From positions 134,981,989-135,045,988 of the forward strand of contig CP136068.1 of the NCBI GenBank assembly GCA_032622095.1: a stretch of 64,000 bases of DNA, in the 5' to 3' direction. This document shows, piece after piece, positions 33,430 through 44,954 of the stretch. The notes below the pieces were generated by a model. That model ran no database searches. It was not told the origin of the DNA and was given only the letters and a program-made list of their open reading frames with translations. How positions within the stretch are numbered: position 1 is the stretch's first letter; each line of letters begins with the position of its first letter. The stretch comes from Siphonodentalium dalli (taxonomy: Eukaryota > Mollusca > Scaphopoda > Gadilida > Siphonodentaliidae). Position numbers and translations under genes: made by a program.

Positions 33430-34020
33430 ATCACTTTTAGTTCAACTTTACAAAGTAAAGTTTGAGCTATTGCCATGGGTTGGCATTCGCGTCAGTGCAT
33501 GTGTCCGTATGTCTGTGCATCAACAATTTCCCTCATCCAATCTTCACCAAACTTCATATGTAGCTTTGAACAGTGTTGCCTATAGATGGGAGCTATCAAA
33601 TTTTGATGAATTTTGATGAAAAACATGGCTGCCAGCAGCCATCTTGGATTTCAATTTTGAATCCATCGGTGCACTCTGCAGCCCGCATTTATTGGAGATT
33701 TGTTTTGAAACTGTACAGTCTAATTTAGGATCACCTCTAGATGGGAGCTATCAAATTTGAATGAGTTTTGATGAAATCATGCCGCCATCTTGCATGACTA
33801 AATCATTTGGCACACCCTACAGACCACATCCCTCATCTAATGATCACCCAACTTCATATGGACCTTCGGCGTGAAGTCGAGATGGGAGCCTCCTACTTTG
33901 ACCGAGTTTTGTTGAAAACATGGCTGTCAGCAGCCATCTTGGATTTTATTCTTTGCAAATCGTTTGGTACACCCTACAGACCACATCCCTCATGTATTTT
34001 CATGGAAGGGGAATAGCTCT
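33430..34020. repeat. Tandem-unit repeat with 'gccatcttggatttt'
   Basis: Three diverged units of about 150 bp anchored at 'gatgggagctatcaaatttt' (33586), its copy (33740) and 'gatgggagcctcctactttg' (33880). Each contains a 'gcc.ccatctt' word. The region starts with 'catgtgtccgtatgtctgtg'. Resembles repeats common in mollusc genomes. Confidence 0.7.
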
Positions 34021-34364
34021 ATAGCTTAAGATATAGAGTTATTCCCCTTCCATTGAAGATAATGAAACTTGACGACAGAACACCAGTTGTTATCTCAACA
34101 AAAACAACATGTTCACAGTTTATTACACTGAATAAGTTGATATAATACAATGTTTTGGAGCTTCCTCTTTCAAATGATATATAATATGGAATATATTTTA
34201 TATAAAATTATCTGGGTGTTTGAAAATTAAGTGGGCCTGTAATTGTTATTTTATTTAAACAAGATTGCTGTTAATACGCTGAAGGACACTGTCCAATTTT
34301 ATACCATTTCAACTTACTCTCAGCCTATCATCAATGTCCTTGTCCATCTACTTCAGGCCAAGCC

Positions 34365-34760
34365 TGAGTTTAGTGTGTCTATCATTTGCAGAATGAGGTC
34401 CCCAGAGGGTTAATTTAGTGACGATATCCCGCACAGCAGGCTAGCATCACTAAATTCACCCTCTGGGGACCTCAATCTGCATGGCCTCAACTGCTATGGG
34501 AGACAGCCTCAGATTGAAGTTCCCAAATGGTGAACATTGTGATGTACAACCATTGGGAACCTCGATTATGAAATGTGTCGTCTGCCAATTTGGGGATATA
34601 GAGAAACTAAAAAAGAAATAGAATTTAGGTTTCTATAGAAATTTGATAAAGAAACTTTTCATAGAAAATGAGGGCTAAGCAGAATGAGGTCCCCAGAGGG
34701 TAAATTTAGTGATGCTAGCCCACTATGCAGATGACAGGCACATTAAACTCAGGCTTGCTT
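34365..34760. mobile_element. Family R double-hairpin copy
   Basis: Left 'ctatcatttgcagaatgagg', right 'gcagatgacaggcacattaa'. First hairpin intact (34390-34478), second partly lost. Confidence 0.75.
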
Positions 34761-34801
34761 CAGGCCATAATAAATATATGGTTTGTTTGCAGTCACCCAA
34801 C

Positions 34802-35339
34802 CAGTGTTCGCGCTGGACTGAAAAATCTTCTGGCAAAAAAAGTGGCCGAATGAAATTTTTAGTGGCCAAATTAAAAAAACTTTTGCCAAATTAAATTCTC
34901 TTTTTCTGGGCTCACAATTGATGACTAAATTATATTTTTTAAATATATAATTCTCTCACTCTATGTGGCATCGCTGACACCATGTTCGACAGCTAATCAA
35001 GTGATGGGCTGTGTTAGTTGTCATTGCTATTTTCGCCGAAATAAAACAACAGTTCTGTTGCTTATTGTTGTGAGGTGTTGAATACCTATTTTATAGCAGT
35101 TTACGACACATTGAGTAACCGACATGCCATCGCTGGTACATCCAATTATAGCACAATGCATTTACATATTTCATCTTACATACAAAACAAATTTGGGTTG
35201 TCATCATATGATGTATCGAAGTACGAAACCCACATGTCCAAAAACCAGCGATATTTTGTTGCCTAACTTTGTTGATCTCCTCAGCGCTTTTTGAATTTGT
35301 GGTGAAAGTGAAATTTGGCCACCGACAGCGCGAACACTG
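34802..35339. mobile_element. hAT-type MITE, 538 bp
   Basis: The 14-bp terminal inverted repeat CAGTGTTCGCGCTG...CAGCGCGAACACTG with an 8-bp target duplication that differs at one base (CACCCAAC / CACCCTAC). The inner 'agtggccgaatgaaattttt' and 'gtgaaatttggccac' near the two ends are also inverted. No transposase; the open frames 35075-35266 and 35091-35378 are not recognised. Confidence 0.85.
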
Positions 35340-35729
35340 CACCCTACCTACTGGCCTTAAATATTTTGCCCCTTTCAAATAATAGAAAAAATGGAAAGGG
35401 TGACAGCAAACATAGAAATTTTAGTAGCGGATTCACTAAATTATTATCAGCCCTGTTTTAATCATAATACCTAAGCTGTTGAAGGATTAGAAGCCTGGAA
35501 AATGAGTCTTGCTATAATGATAGCTGTTAGTGGGTTCAGGCATGGTCACAGTCTTAGTAAACTTAGCGTACATTTGCTCCCAGAGTCGCGCACGGTACGA
35601 GTGCGACTAGCAATTGTACTTCGAAATTAATTTACGGCTGGCATGGTCATGGGAAGGGATTCACACAAACTTTGTTTAATTAATCTGCCGGTCAAAACCG
35701 ATGACACCAATCGATCTTTCAGTCACTCC

Positions 35730-38005
35730 TTATAAACATATACATGTACCAGTACATTCTAATAGAACATTATTAACATTTATAAACAACTTTTCAAACC
35801 TACCAAAACAGTTGTAAGTAACATATTGTTCAAGACTAAGAATAAGTAACCATACATTACAAATAGAAAAAGGCCAACACCAAAGGCCAATAGTTCCCCT
35901 TGAAAACGGACATTGTACACTATGCGACTTAAACCAAATCGAAAGTGAATATCATTTTCTCACCGAATGCCAACTATACACACTAGAGAGAATACAATAA
36001 AATAGCACACAATAATCCCAATTTTTTAGCAATGACTAATCAGGAAACATTCTCATTACTGAAAGCGGATGAAACGGATATAGCAAATATCTTAACCCTT
36101 TGAACCCTGGCTCCCCACAACGATAGACACCCTGACCAGGGGCTCCCAGTGGTATTTTTTATATTGTGGCCAGTGTTTAGATGTATGGTGTTGTTTATGT
36201 TCAAGTGGTGTCACATTTCTGAAACTTTAGATGTATGTTCCCCATGGACCACTGATTATTTTACGATCTGGTTACATTGCCACTTGGTCACTCCCTGGTA
36301 ACGGTTGCTAGGCATCTACCCGATATTGAACGTAAAATACAATTATAGCTTTTACGGTCGTAATTCAGCCCAAGGAAATGGCGTTTTTGATGCAGTCAAC
36401 ACCCTATTGTGAAATTTGAGATATATCTGGCCAGAAGTCTGATCCTAACTTGTATTTAACGGTAGCAACGGTTGCTAAGCAAAAACCCCAAATGATCGAA
36501 TGACACCATTGCCCTGTGAATCCAATTGTATTATGCCCCAATTTAGACATTCTTGGCATGCACATGCTGATGCATGGTTATGTTCAAATGGTGCTACAGG
36601 TCTAAAATTTTACAGGTATGTTCCCATGGGCCACTGTGTATTTTTTTTAGAACGGTATACTTTGCCACACGATCACTCCCTGGTAACGGTTTCTAAGCAA
36701 CTACCCGGAACTGAAAGTATAATTATAGCTTATAACGTCGTATAATTCAGTGCTAAGAAACGGCATTTTCTATGCAGTCAATACCCTATTGTGAAACTGG
36801 AGATACATCAGGTCAGAAGATTAAACCTACATGTAGTTTGTATTTAACGATATCAATGGTTGCTAAGCATATAGCCCAAGTGATCGAATGAGACCACTTC
36901 CCTGTGTATTCAATGGCATTACGTCCCGTTTTAGACATCGCCTATAGGGCAAGGTGATGGTCATGTTCAAATGGTGCCACGAGTCTTAAACTTTACATAA
37001 TTGCTCAATAATGCACGATTTGACCACGTGTTTGTAATGTGCACGCGCAAGTAGATCGGACTAGATGGTATTGTGACCATGCAACCCATTTCCACAGTAC
37101 TAATCTGGTGCAATGTCAAAATGTGCAGCTGTACAACGCAAATTTATGTACTATGGAGATCCTTGATGTGATTGTATCATTTCACAAAAATCCATACATT
37201 TATCATTTTATCCTATGCGCATGCGCGAAAAAAATCGACTCAAATAAGAAACTGCGTGCGCCTTCCTCACATATGACAGAACACTGATTATGTATGCAAT
37301 ACTAATTTAAACCAAAAAGAGTGATCGAAATGGTGTCTTTCTACAATCCTGCGAACCGCGCAACAATGTAGAGCTTTACCCGAATCGCTTCAAATAATGT
37401 ACGTTTGTTGAATTCTGCGCTGTGCGCATGCGCATGTTTTTCTACCCCAACTAGTCGGCAACAAACTCATACAAATGCACCCATGGCACTGCTGAAGTTC
37501 CTTGGGATCATTTACATAGATATAAGTGGATATACCAATGGTGATAACATGTATACACATGCTACAAACGATTATGATGTCACTGAATGCTGCTGGCCGC
37601 TTTAGCGGCCAGTCGGGTGTATGAACGTTTTCTGGCTGGCCGCTTTTGCGGCCAGTCGGGTTCAAAGGGTTAAGTAAGTCTATTTTATCTTTCTTTGTAT
37701 TGAGGAGACTGGCACTCATATATATATATGTTAGTATTTTATGTATACAAAACAATATTACAGGCCTATATGATGATGTTACAAAACTCTATTACTGACC
37801 CTTAACTATATGACTATGTTAATAGTGTACATAAATTGTTTTATGCTATAGGTAACTATATATTGGCTGTCCATATGAATATTATTACTTGATACTGTTA
37901 ATTCTGTTTCGTATACCACTACGGTATGTTGGTTTTTTTTACATCTACCAATTATTATGGTGTTTTATGTCAATAAACCTATCTTATCTTATCTTAAACT
38001 GAATT
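35730..38005 (+). pseudogene. LINE 3' fragment (reverse-transcriptase ORF C-terminus), split by a TTAA element
   Basis: The + strand frame around 35850-36020 reads LQIEKGQHQRPIVPLENGHC then TLCDLNQIESEYHFLTECQL. This is the Cys-x2-Cys ... His-x4-Cys zinc knuckle at the C-terminus of many invertebrate LINE proteins. It continues through TNQETFSLLKADETDIANIL to the TTAA at 36092. After skipping 36096-37673 the frame runs on to a stop (about 37795). The 3' end is AATAAACC followed by repeated atctt units (about 37973-37995). In-frame stops further upstream and the missing 5' part show it is dead. Confidence 0.78.
36096..37669. mobile_element. TTAA element of 1.57 kb inside the LINE
   Basis: The perfect 12-bp ends CCCTTTGAACCC...GGGTTCAAAGGG lie between TTAA at 36092-36095 and 37670-37673. 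Inside is a diverged tandem duplication with units starting near 36285 and 36665 ('cactccctggtaacggtttc', 'gcagtcaataccctattgtg') and a third partial unit near 36900. The right end holds two copies of 'ggccgctttagcggccagtc'. No transposase ORF. The LINE frame proves precise TTAA insertion. Confidence 0.88.
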
Positions 38006-38510
38006 TATTGTGATTATAGAGTTATCTATCTTATCCTGCATACTGGAGCTGATCAGTGTCCTATCTGTTTTTGAATTTAAATGTATGGGGTGTAGTGGGG
38101 TGGTGAAGCAAGGTTGGAGATATGCAGAGGCTTCAGACCCTAAGTTACTCTTGACTGATGTCGGTAGTAAATACAAAATTTACATTGGGGAGGGGGGGGT
38201 GGGAAGTTCCCTTCTGAGGATCTGATTTTACAATATAATAATGGAGTTATTCCTCCTTTAGCTGTATTTTGTGAATGGAATTTGCTCAACAAAATCACTT
38301 AACATGAATTTATTGTGATTATAAAGTTATCTCTCTTATCCTGCATACTGAAGCTGATCACTGTCCTATCTGTTTTTGAATTTAAATCTTTGGGGTGTGG
38401 TGGAGTGGTGGAGCAAGGTTGGAGATATGCAGAGGCTTCAGCCCCTTACCCTTGACTGATATCTGTACTACATGCAAATTTTACATTGCGCGTAAGTACC
38501 ATTCTGAGGA
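37999..38510. repeat. Diverged tandem duplication, period about 300 bp
   Basis: Copy 1 at 37999-38215 and copy 2 at 38304-38505 share 'gaatttattgtgattata', 'tatcctgcatactg.agctga' and 'tggagatatgcagaggcttc'. Frames are open in copy 1 on both strands but stop in copy 2, so I do not call a gene. Confidence 0.7.
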
Positions 38511-38515
38511 TTTTG

Positions 38516-38601
38516 TCACTTGCTCTTCAGTGCTTCCACCACTCCTGAATTTTCTGGGATCTTAGACTTAGGCATTGTTTTACCAGGAGTATTCAGCTTT
38601 T
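38516..38601 (-). CDS. Gene B, candidate terminal exon
   Basis: On the - strand, acceptor caactctcattcag is followed by two codon-completing bases and 27 codons: KLNTPGKTMPKSKIPENSGV then VEALKSK and a TGA stop (38516-38518). The composition is lysine- and proline-rich, with TP and SK sites. The opposite strand is also open, so the call rests on composition, a fair acceptor and phase agreement with the candidate exon ending at 48053. I do not recognise the protein. Confidence 0.35.
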
Positions 38602-38649
38602 CTGAATGAGAGTTGCTTAAAATGTTCCTGACACATATTTTCAAGCCTC

Positions 38650-38900
38650 GAATAGTGTGTCTGACATTTGCAGAATGAGGTCCCCAGAGGGTGAATTTAA
38701 TGATGCTAACCAGCACAGCAGGCTAGAGTCACCAAATTCATCCTCTTGGGATCTCATTCTGCTTGGCCTTCATCTTCTAGGCATTATCTGTAGTCTCAAA
38801 TTAATATTATTTTTATTTAACTTTCTCCCTTCTATTCAGTTTCTATATCCCATAATTGGCAGAAGATAAATTGCATAATCAAAACATTTATAAGGCATGT
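38650..38900. mobile_element. Family R copy, right part lost
   Basis: 'atagtgtgtctgacatttgc' and one hairpin (38670-38762), then the shared inner sequence up to about 38885. Confidence 0.7.
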
Positions 38901-38907
38901 GCTCCAC

Positions 38908-39157
38908 CTGAAGTAGTTGACCCCTAATTATATGGTATATGGCGAAAGTGGTAGACTGCCCATTGAGTACATAATTAATCTGCGTATTGTGAAATACTGG
39001 ATGAAAATTAAGAATTTGCAACAAAGAAGATTTTGCAAGACTCTATGTTTACTAGCCCGAAAGTATGTGAAGCTGTCAGTAAAATTTCAGTGGATAGAAA
39101 AAATAAAGGATATTCTATTCAGAAACATTAGTACAATATTTCACGTGCAATTTAAAT
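38908..39157 (+). pseudogene. Second LINE fragment
   Basis: The + strand frame includes MVYGESGRLPIEYIINLRIV and KYWMKIKN. 'VYGE.GR.PL' followed by KYW.K is typical of the part just before the zinc knuckle of invertebrate LINE reverse transcriptases. No upstream catalytic motif is present. Ends in a stop near 39157. Confidence 0.65.
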
Positions 39158-39229
39158 AGTCAATTCTGTAGTGTATGGTTGTCTGAGAACTCAAGCTGTG
39201 GTAACACCTATACAATTTTCAAACATGAC

Positions 39230-39778
39230 ATTAATTTTGAAACATTCTGAAAGTTTGCGAAAACCCTGTGCCAATGCATTCTCTTGTATATGCGAATCTC
39301 CCACACGGAGCCTCGCTTATATAAGAGAATATATTGGCCTAACAATATTTAGCTTGACTTTATAAACCAGTGCATTCTCGTATATATGCGAGCCTCCCTA
39401 TGGGAGACCTGTATATATAAGAGAATGCCTGGCACAGGATCTTTAACCTCTTCGCTGCTATGGCGTCCGTAACTATTACGGATGTAAAAGTGCATGTTGT
39501 GTACTATATGGTCCGTAGTACCTACTTCAGCACATAAGCAGTCAACCATTATTCATAACTGGAACTCAAAGTTTGGTGCATCTGAATAACTATCTCGAAG
39601 TTTCAAACAGTGTATGATGTTCCACCATTGTAAACCATAATAACTTTTCAACTGAGTCAGTTTTATGGTTCTTGTGATATTCCCGTTATATTTTTACATT
39701 GGAAATTGGCATTAAAGTCATTTAGCAGTGAAGAGGTTAGTGCTGCACCAGCACGGGCTCCCGTCATGAAATGGTTAA
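39230..39778. mobile_element. Family U copy interrupted by another TTAA element
   Basis: Two CATTCTCTT...-type hairpins (39268-39337, 39366-39430), ending 'gtcatgaaatggttaa'. The host text 'ggcacaggatctttaa | tgctgcaccagca' is split by 39447-39736. Confidence 0.75.
39447..39736. mobile_element. TTAA element, ends CCTCTTCGCTGCTA, nested in family U
   Basis: TTAA at 39443-39446 and TTAG (one change) at 39737-39740. Ends CCTCTTCGCTGCTA...TAGCAGTGAAGAGG. Inside, 'ccgtaactattacggatg' forms a short palindrome. The family U copy at 40701-40971 has no such insertion and shows the empty site. Confidence 0.82.
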
Positions 39779-40469
39779 ATAGAGAGTTGAGCTTGCTTTA
39801 GGTGCAAAATGGTATTACAGTGCACTCAGTTGTATGAGATTTCATCTCCGATGATCAGATATTGCTCCCTCTGTATTCATTATTTAATTTGAAGTGTACT
39901 ATGAAATTTCACTCCATGAACTTTGTTTCACAGCTGATAGTGCCATATCCATGTCTCCACATTGATTAAGCATTATGAAGTGCACTAAAAATCTAAAGTG
40001 AAGAACTTAGATATATCTTTCAGTGTCACTTTTTTTTTAATTATTTCACTCTTAAATGGATAAGTACTTGGTTGTAAATAACTTTACTTATTAAAACTGT
40101 CATAAGTACTGGTTGCAAATAACTTTAAACTGTTGGAAGCAGAGACCACCTTAGACATTTAATTGATTCAAATTTTTGTGATTTGTTTACACGCAGTTCA
40201 TTATCCATTTTGGCAATTCTTTCAAATTGTATTCAGAGATAGTTATCTGAGTAAATAGATTACAGAATTCAGCCATTATCTCGATAAAATGTGTTTTTCA
40301 ATTTTCAACCGAAATTTCCAAATTTGTCCATATAAACACCAGCTTTCTTATGCTTGATGAAGGGAACATTTCATGAGGGATTAAGGTGGCTTTTTCATTA
40401 TTATTGTTTTACCGCTATTAATACTGACAACCAGTGAATCCAAGGAGATTACACACAAGCAATATTGTA
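39779..40469. other. No recognised feature
   Basis: AT-rich sequence with a loosely repeated 'taagtactggttgtaaataa' (40060-40125). A possible acceptor at 39933 (tttgtttcacag) opens only 11 codons. Confidence 0.35.
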
Positions 40470-40582
40470 CAGTAAGTGAGAGCTATCCGATGAATTGCAA
40501 CAAGCCATATTTCCGACTAAATCCTGAAAAGTTACTCATAATTCTGCTGTGGTTATGGAATCGATTATTTAGGGCATTACTG
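40470..40582. mobile_element. Family S, copy 5 (left arm deleted)
   Basis: TA flanks (40468-40469, 40583-40584). Begins CAGTAAGTGAGAGC, so the outer left arm is missing. The right arm is intact. Confidence 0.75.
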
Positions 40583-40700
40583 TAAGTCTATCCTGATAAC
40601 TCAGTGCTAAGCAATGTAAAAACTGCTGACGATTTTCAATGGAGATATCAATTTTGAAGTTAAGACTCGAGCTAAATCACAAACTCTTAAACCTTCTTAA

Positions 40701-40971
40701 TTAACCCTTCCGTGACGGGACCTTGCTGAAATTTTGCAAAATACCCTGTGCCAATACTTGGCTCTTATATAGTTGAGTCTCCCGTTGGGAGCCTTGAATA
40801 TGTAAGAGAATACATTGGCCTAACAATATTTACCTTGATCTTCTAAACCAGTGCATTCTCTTATACATGTACATGTGAGGCTCCCTATGGGATACTCCCA
40901 TATATAAGAGAATGCACTGGCACAGGATTTTTAATGCTGTGCCAGTGCAGCTCCCATCATGAAAGGGTTAA
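40701..40971. mobile_element. Family U copy (TTAA, two hairpins)
   Basis: TTAA at 40701-40704 and 40968-40971. Ends CCCTTCCGTGACGGGA / TCCCATCATGAAAGGG. The first hairpin is diverged, the second nearly perfect. Confidence 0.85.
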
Positions 40972-41354
40972 TTGGCTATTATGGGGGCAAAACCAGTAAA
41001 TCTTTTGGCCATGTCAATAAAAGGGGTAATAATCCAATATTGATGTCATACATCTGTATTTGTAGTTCAGGAAACTTTCGGTTATAGACGCACTGGTCCA
41101 GGTGCTACCATGGCCGCGTAACTTTATAACCCTGTGGTGACTCCAGTAGTTAACGTGCACACACCGAGGCGTGTACACTAGTCAGCCATTAATGTCCACG
41201 CCCGATCGGACAGCATACTGCACCCACGACAACATACCTGGACAAATGTTGTAATGGGAGAAGTCGGCATTTAGCATTCGGATCTTTATTCAGTTATCTC
41301 GACTTTTCAGCCTTACAAACTTGGTATCTGACTGAGTTCAGATTTTTGTCAGAA

Positions 41355-41435
41355 TACCCTGACCAGGTTGCGATCCCCTGTCCGCCAGCACGAGAGACCA
41401 GTACACTACCTCTCGGCTACCGACTTCCCTTTTAC
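41355..41435 (-). repeat. tRNA-derived SINE head
   Basis: On the - strand TAGCCGAGAGG fits a Pol III A box and GGATCGCAACC resembles a B box. The spacing and 'TGGTCTCTCGTGCTGGCGG' between them look like a tRNA-Ser/Leu type body. The B box is imperfect and no cloverleaf end or CCA is seen, so it is a SINE or tRNA relic rather than a working tRNA gene. Confidence 0.6.
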
Positions 41436-41647
41436 ATTTTAAAAGGTTTTGTGCCTGCTTGGAAACTATAATCATAAATACATCACACAAAGAGAATAAA
41501 ATCTCATTAAATGTCATTACTACTTTAAAATATAAGCTGATCAGAACTGTCACATTGAGATTTAATAATCAGCAGTATTGAAGAAATCCTGATATATGTA
41601 CTCCTTTTGTAACATCTTGATGTTATTCATGAGTGTAGAACATGCAG

Positions 41648-41743
41648 AAGATCAACTCTCGACTCAGCATTTTAGTGCAGGAGCCAAATCGAAAAAGAGT
41701 CACATTTCTTTTAGATACCCCTACCCATGGAAGAACAAGTTGA
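41648..41743 (+). CDS. Candidate + strand exon, possibly gene A downstream
   Basis: After acceptor-like gtagaacatgcag, phase 0 opens KINSRLSILVQEPNRKRVTF, LLDTPTHGRTS and a TGA stop. PNRKRVTFLLDTP resembles PPNKRVSLLDSYT of exon A2, and phase 0 fits the phase-0 end of the 32316 exon if its gtgagc donor is used. The acceptor is poor in pyrimidines. Right after the stop lies a degenerate family R piece. Could be a real alternative terminal exon, a duplicated exon relic, or chance. Confidence 0.4.
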   Translation, partial: KINSRLSILVQEPNRKRVTFLLDTPTHGRTS

Positions 41744-41759
41744 TAAACTAAAAAAGAGA

Positions 41760-41930
41760 TAGAATCTACCGGGTATGTGAAGATGTTTCTGTAGAAATTT
41801 GATAATAAAGAAACTTTCCAGAGAAGATGAGGCCTAAGCAGAATGAGGTCCCGAGAGGGTCAATTTAGTGATGTTAGCCCACTATGCGGGATAGTGTCAC
41901 TAAATTCACCCTCTGGGGACCTCAACACCA
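41760..41930. mobile_element. Family R fragment
   Basis: 'cttccagagaagatgaggcc' and one hairpin (41838-41927). The left hairpin is missing. Confidence 0.7.
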
Positions 41931-43590
41931 GTGACTTTTTCCAGAAATTCGTGGTTTTGGTAAATCGTGCCATGTGGCTATAAAGTCCTAACTTATTTGT
42001 GACTTGTCTACTGTTTTGAGGTTAAAATTACTACATATCATATCTCTACTTGAAAGGAAAAAAATGTCAACTGGGTTAATTTTGATTTTCCAGCCATTAG
42101 GAGCCGAAAATGTATTTTTTTGCTGAAAAATTGATCTTTTTGACTGAAATATTTTTTATCAAACTATTTAAGCCATATGGTGTAGTAGTTATCACATGTA
42201 GAAAGAAGTTGACAGAAATTTTGAATGGTTTGCGAGATATTTGATTTTGTAATTTAGCTACCCCTCCCCAAACAAGTTTTGGTAGAAAATTACATACTAA
42301 TTATTGAAAACGACTTTACAAAATTTCCGATTGATCTTGATGGGACCCAACAGGACTTGTGTGCTAAAAAGTGCACCAGCATACACTGTTTAAGTGATTA
42401 ATGATGTGTTCCTGAAGGGTTCCAGACCCCCCAGTTTATTGATAACATCTAATTTTACATGAATTGACATTGACTTGTAGGACTGAAATCTTTGTTATAA
42501 ACAACACATGTCACAAAATGTATAAACATCTAGTCTCATAAATAGCAAACTAAATCACCTTTGTTGCCAAAGTGATTGTTAGTGTCCCTCTACATGTAAA
42601 TCATACATTTAGAAAAAAAGTATAAATTATATACTTTTTTAACTTGGTCAAATGAACTACTCCGACACAATCCTGAAAGATCTTGACATTCATAGATAAA
42701 GTAAGTCAGTGAATCCAGGTAGTTGCACTGTACCTGCACACCTGGGAACTAATCATGAGTGTACCACATGGGGATCATTGAAAAGCAATGCACCTTGTTT
42801 TTTATCTTTGTTAAATCACCAATTTCTTTGGGGTTTTGCTGAAAAAATCCCAGCGTGAGATAGGAAGATAATATCTGTTCAGGTCTGCGGTGGGTCCACT
42901 GACATTATAATATATCTCTTCTGTCGAGAGTTGATTCTTTTTTAGTTTTTTACCTCATGACTGGGCTTCATGCTAACCACATGTGTGCACTCAATTACCA
43001 CCAATCAGTGTTAGATCACCAGTTACTTCTCAAGTGCTTTTAATGTCAGGTGTAAAATTAACAATTACCTTCAAATTCTCTTTAAAAAAACGTTAAAGTC
43101 TGACTTTCTTGTGACCCCCAAAATTTGGGTTATAACAACAGTTTTACTCAAAAATTGTTTTTGCTATTAAAATGTAATGTATATTACTTCAATACATTGT
43201 TGTAAATCATAAAAATATAAATAAATAATACTGGAATTTTAAATACCAAATTACTCAGCTATATTTTATGGGACTTGTTCAGATCGTGGTTAACTGAAAA
43301 CAGGCCTCCTGATTTCATTTTGGATTCTGCAGATGAAAATTCATTGTTCACAACATTAATAACCTGCATCATCAGGCTGTATGCTAAAATATTGTTTAGC
43401 AGGGATATTCATCATGTTTGATATATAGTGCCTACCACATACGAACCATTGGCAAAACACTGTATACTTCAGCCTTCATAATTGGCTACGGCAATCAGCA
43501 TTGCCGAAGCAATTTGCTGAAGCAAACTGGGCCACGGCATACTGTTGCCGTAGCGGATTGCCGAAGCCAAACAATCTGAATTAAGAGGGC
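41931..43590. other. No recognised feature
   Basis: Mostly AT-rich, element-poor. A good acceptor at 42093 (gattttccag) opens only ten codons. No RNA gene seen. At 43490-43565 'ttgccgaagc' words form an imperfect inverted repeat (tacggcaatcagcattgccg). Confidence 0.4.
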
Positions 43591-43596
43591 TGATAC

Positions 43597-43678
43597 TCTA
43601 TTAACGTTGAAGAAAAAGTCCTCATTTTGAGAACTGTGTCTCATGGACTTTATGTTCTTCTGGCCCTGCTTGTCTTTG
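43597..43678 (-). CDS. Gene B, candidate internal exon
   Basis: On the - strand, acceptor ggtttgcacttaatcag and donor AATAGA|gtatca enclose 82 nt (phase 2 in, phase 0 out). The peptide KDKQGQKNIKSMRHSSQNED continues FFFNVNR. It is lysine/serine-rich. The phases do not link directly to the 38601 or 48182 candidates, so further exons would be needed. Weakly supported. Confidence 0.3.
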
Positions 43679-43798
43679 CTGATTAAGTGCAAACCAGTCA
43701 GTGGCATAGCTTTAGGGGTGGGTGTCCAAAATCAATCAATCCCACCCCAACACTAAAAATTAATTCTAAATCTATATCAGGACTTGACCTTCTATGTA

Positions 43799-43985
43799 CA
43801 GTAATGCCCTAAATAATCGACTCCTTAACCACAGCAGAATTATGGGTAAATTTTCAGGATTTAGTCTGAAATATGGCTTGTTGCCATTCATTGAAAAGCT
43901 CTCACTGACAGCTTTCCGACTAAATCCTGAAAAATTACCCATAATTCTGCTGTGGTTAATGAGTCGATTATTTAGGGCATTACTG
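43799..43985. mobile_element. Family S, copy 6
   Basis: TA flanks (43797-43798, 43986-43987). Outer arms intact. The centre has lost part of the right arm. Confidence 0.82.
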
Positions 43986-44706
43986 TAGTTTAGCTGCCCT
44001 AGCACATGCATAGACCTCCCCTCTCCTTCTAGATTTATAATTCTGTCCAATTGTCCATTTGTCCATATTTGGTGAATTGCAAGATTTTAGGACTTCAACC
44101 CCCACCCCCTCCCCCCTCATGGTCTTAGAGCTTTTAGCGAATCATGTGAGTTAAGCTCATTTCTCCATATTTTGCCAGCTGTTTTCCCAATTAATTTCCT
44201 TGTTCTGGTACAGAGAATAGAAGTGACACAGTTCTTAGCTCAAACTACAATCACCCCACTTTTCTGCTGCCCATTAAACTCTATGCATGCTTTAAGATAA
44301 GGAAAGCCATTATAAAGCAATTGGTACATTTCTAATTCTCATTTAATAACTCTGTCTTCAGATTGTTCCGCTCAATTTAATTCCGCACTTATAGTTACCT
44401 GCCAAATTTCAATAATTATGCTCATTAATATAAGTTTTTTAGTCAGAACCCTTGTATTTTGATATCGCTTCTGAGTGATTATGATTAAAAAGACACCGTT
44501 TTTTATGACTTACAACAAATGTTATTCCAGATATATGAGTGCATTAGTCTCTCATTTCATCTTTTGTTCCCTTTTTTCTTTAGTCTACTTTTCACAGATG
44601 AGACGCTTTATGTAAAATTATTGCTTATTAATCATTAAACCAGGTGTATGATTGAGACATGGGTCATCTTAGGAGAGTTGCACACTCGGTCATATTGTGA
44701 GTGGTA

Positions 44707-44954
44707 TTAACACTTCCATGACTGGAGCTTCCTGAAATTTTTCATAAACCATGTGCCAGCGTATTCTCCCTTAGGGAGCCTCGCATATATAAAAGAATGC
44801 ATTGGCCTAACAATATTTACCTTGACCTTGTAAGCCAGTGTATTCTCTTATATATGCGAGGCTCCCTATGGGAGACTCGCATGTATAAGAGAATGCACTG
44901 GCACAGGATGTTTATTATGCTGCACCAGCAAAGCTCCCGTCATGATAGGGTTAA
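44707..44954. mobile_element. Family U copy
   Basis: TTAA at 44707-44710 and 44951-44954. The left hairpin has lost most of its 5' arm; the right hairpin (44831-44903) is nearly perfect. Confidence 0.82.

Noticed and set aside
35075-35378. Open frames at 35.1-35.4 kb
   Set aside because: Inside the 538-bp hAT MITE; no similarity to a transposase.
41355-41435. Functional tRNA gene
   Set aside because: The A box fits but the B box is imperfect and no acceptor stem can be closed; a SINE or relic is more likely.
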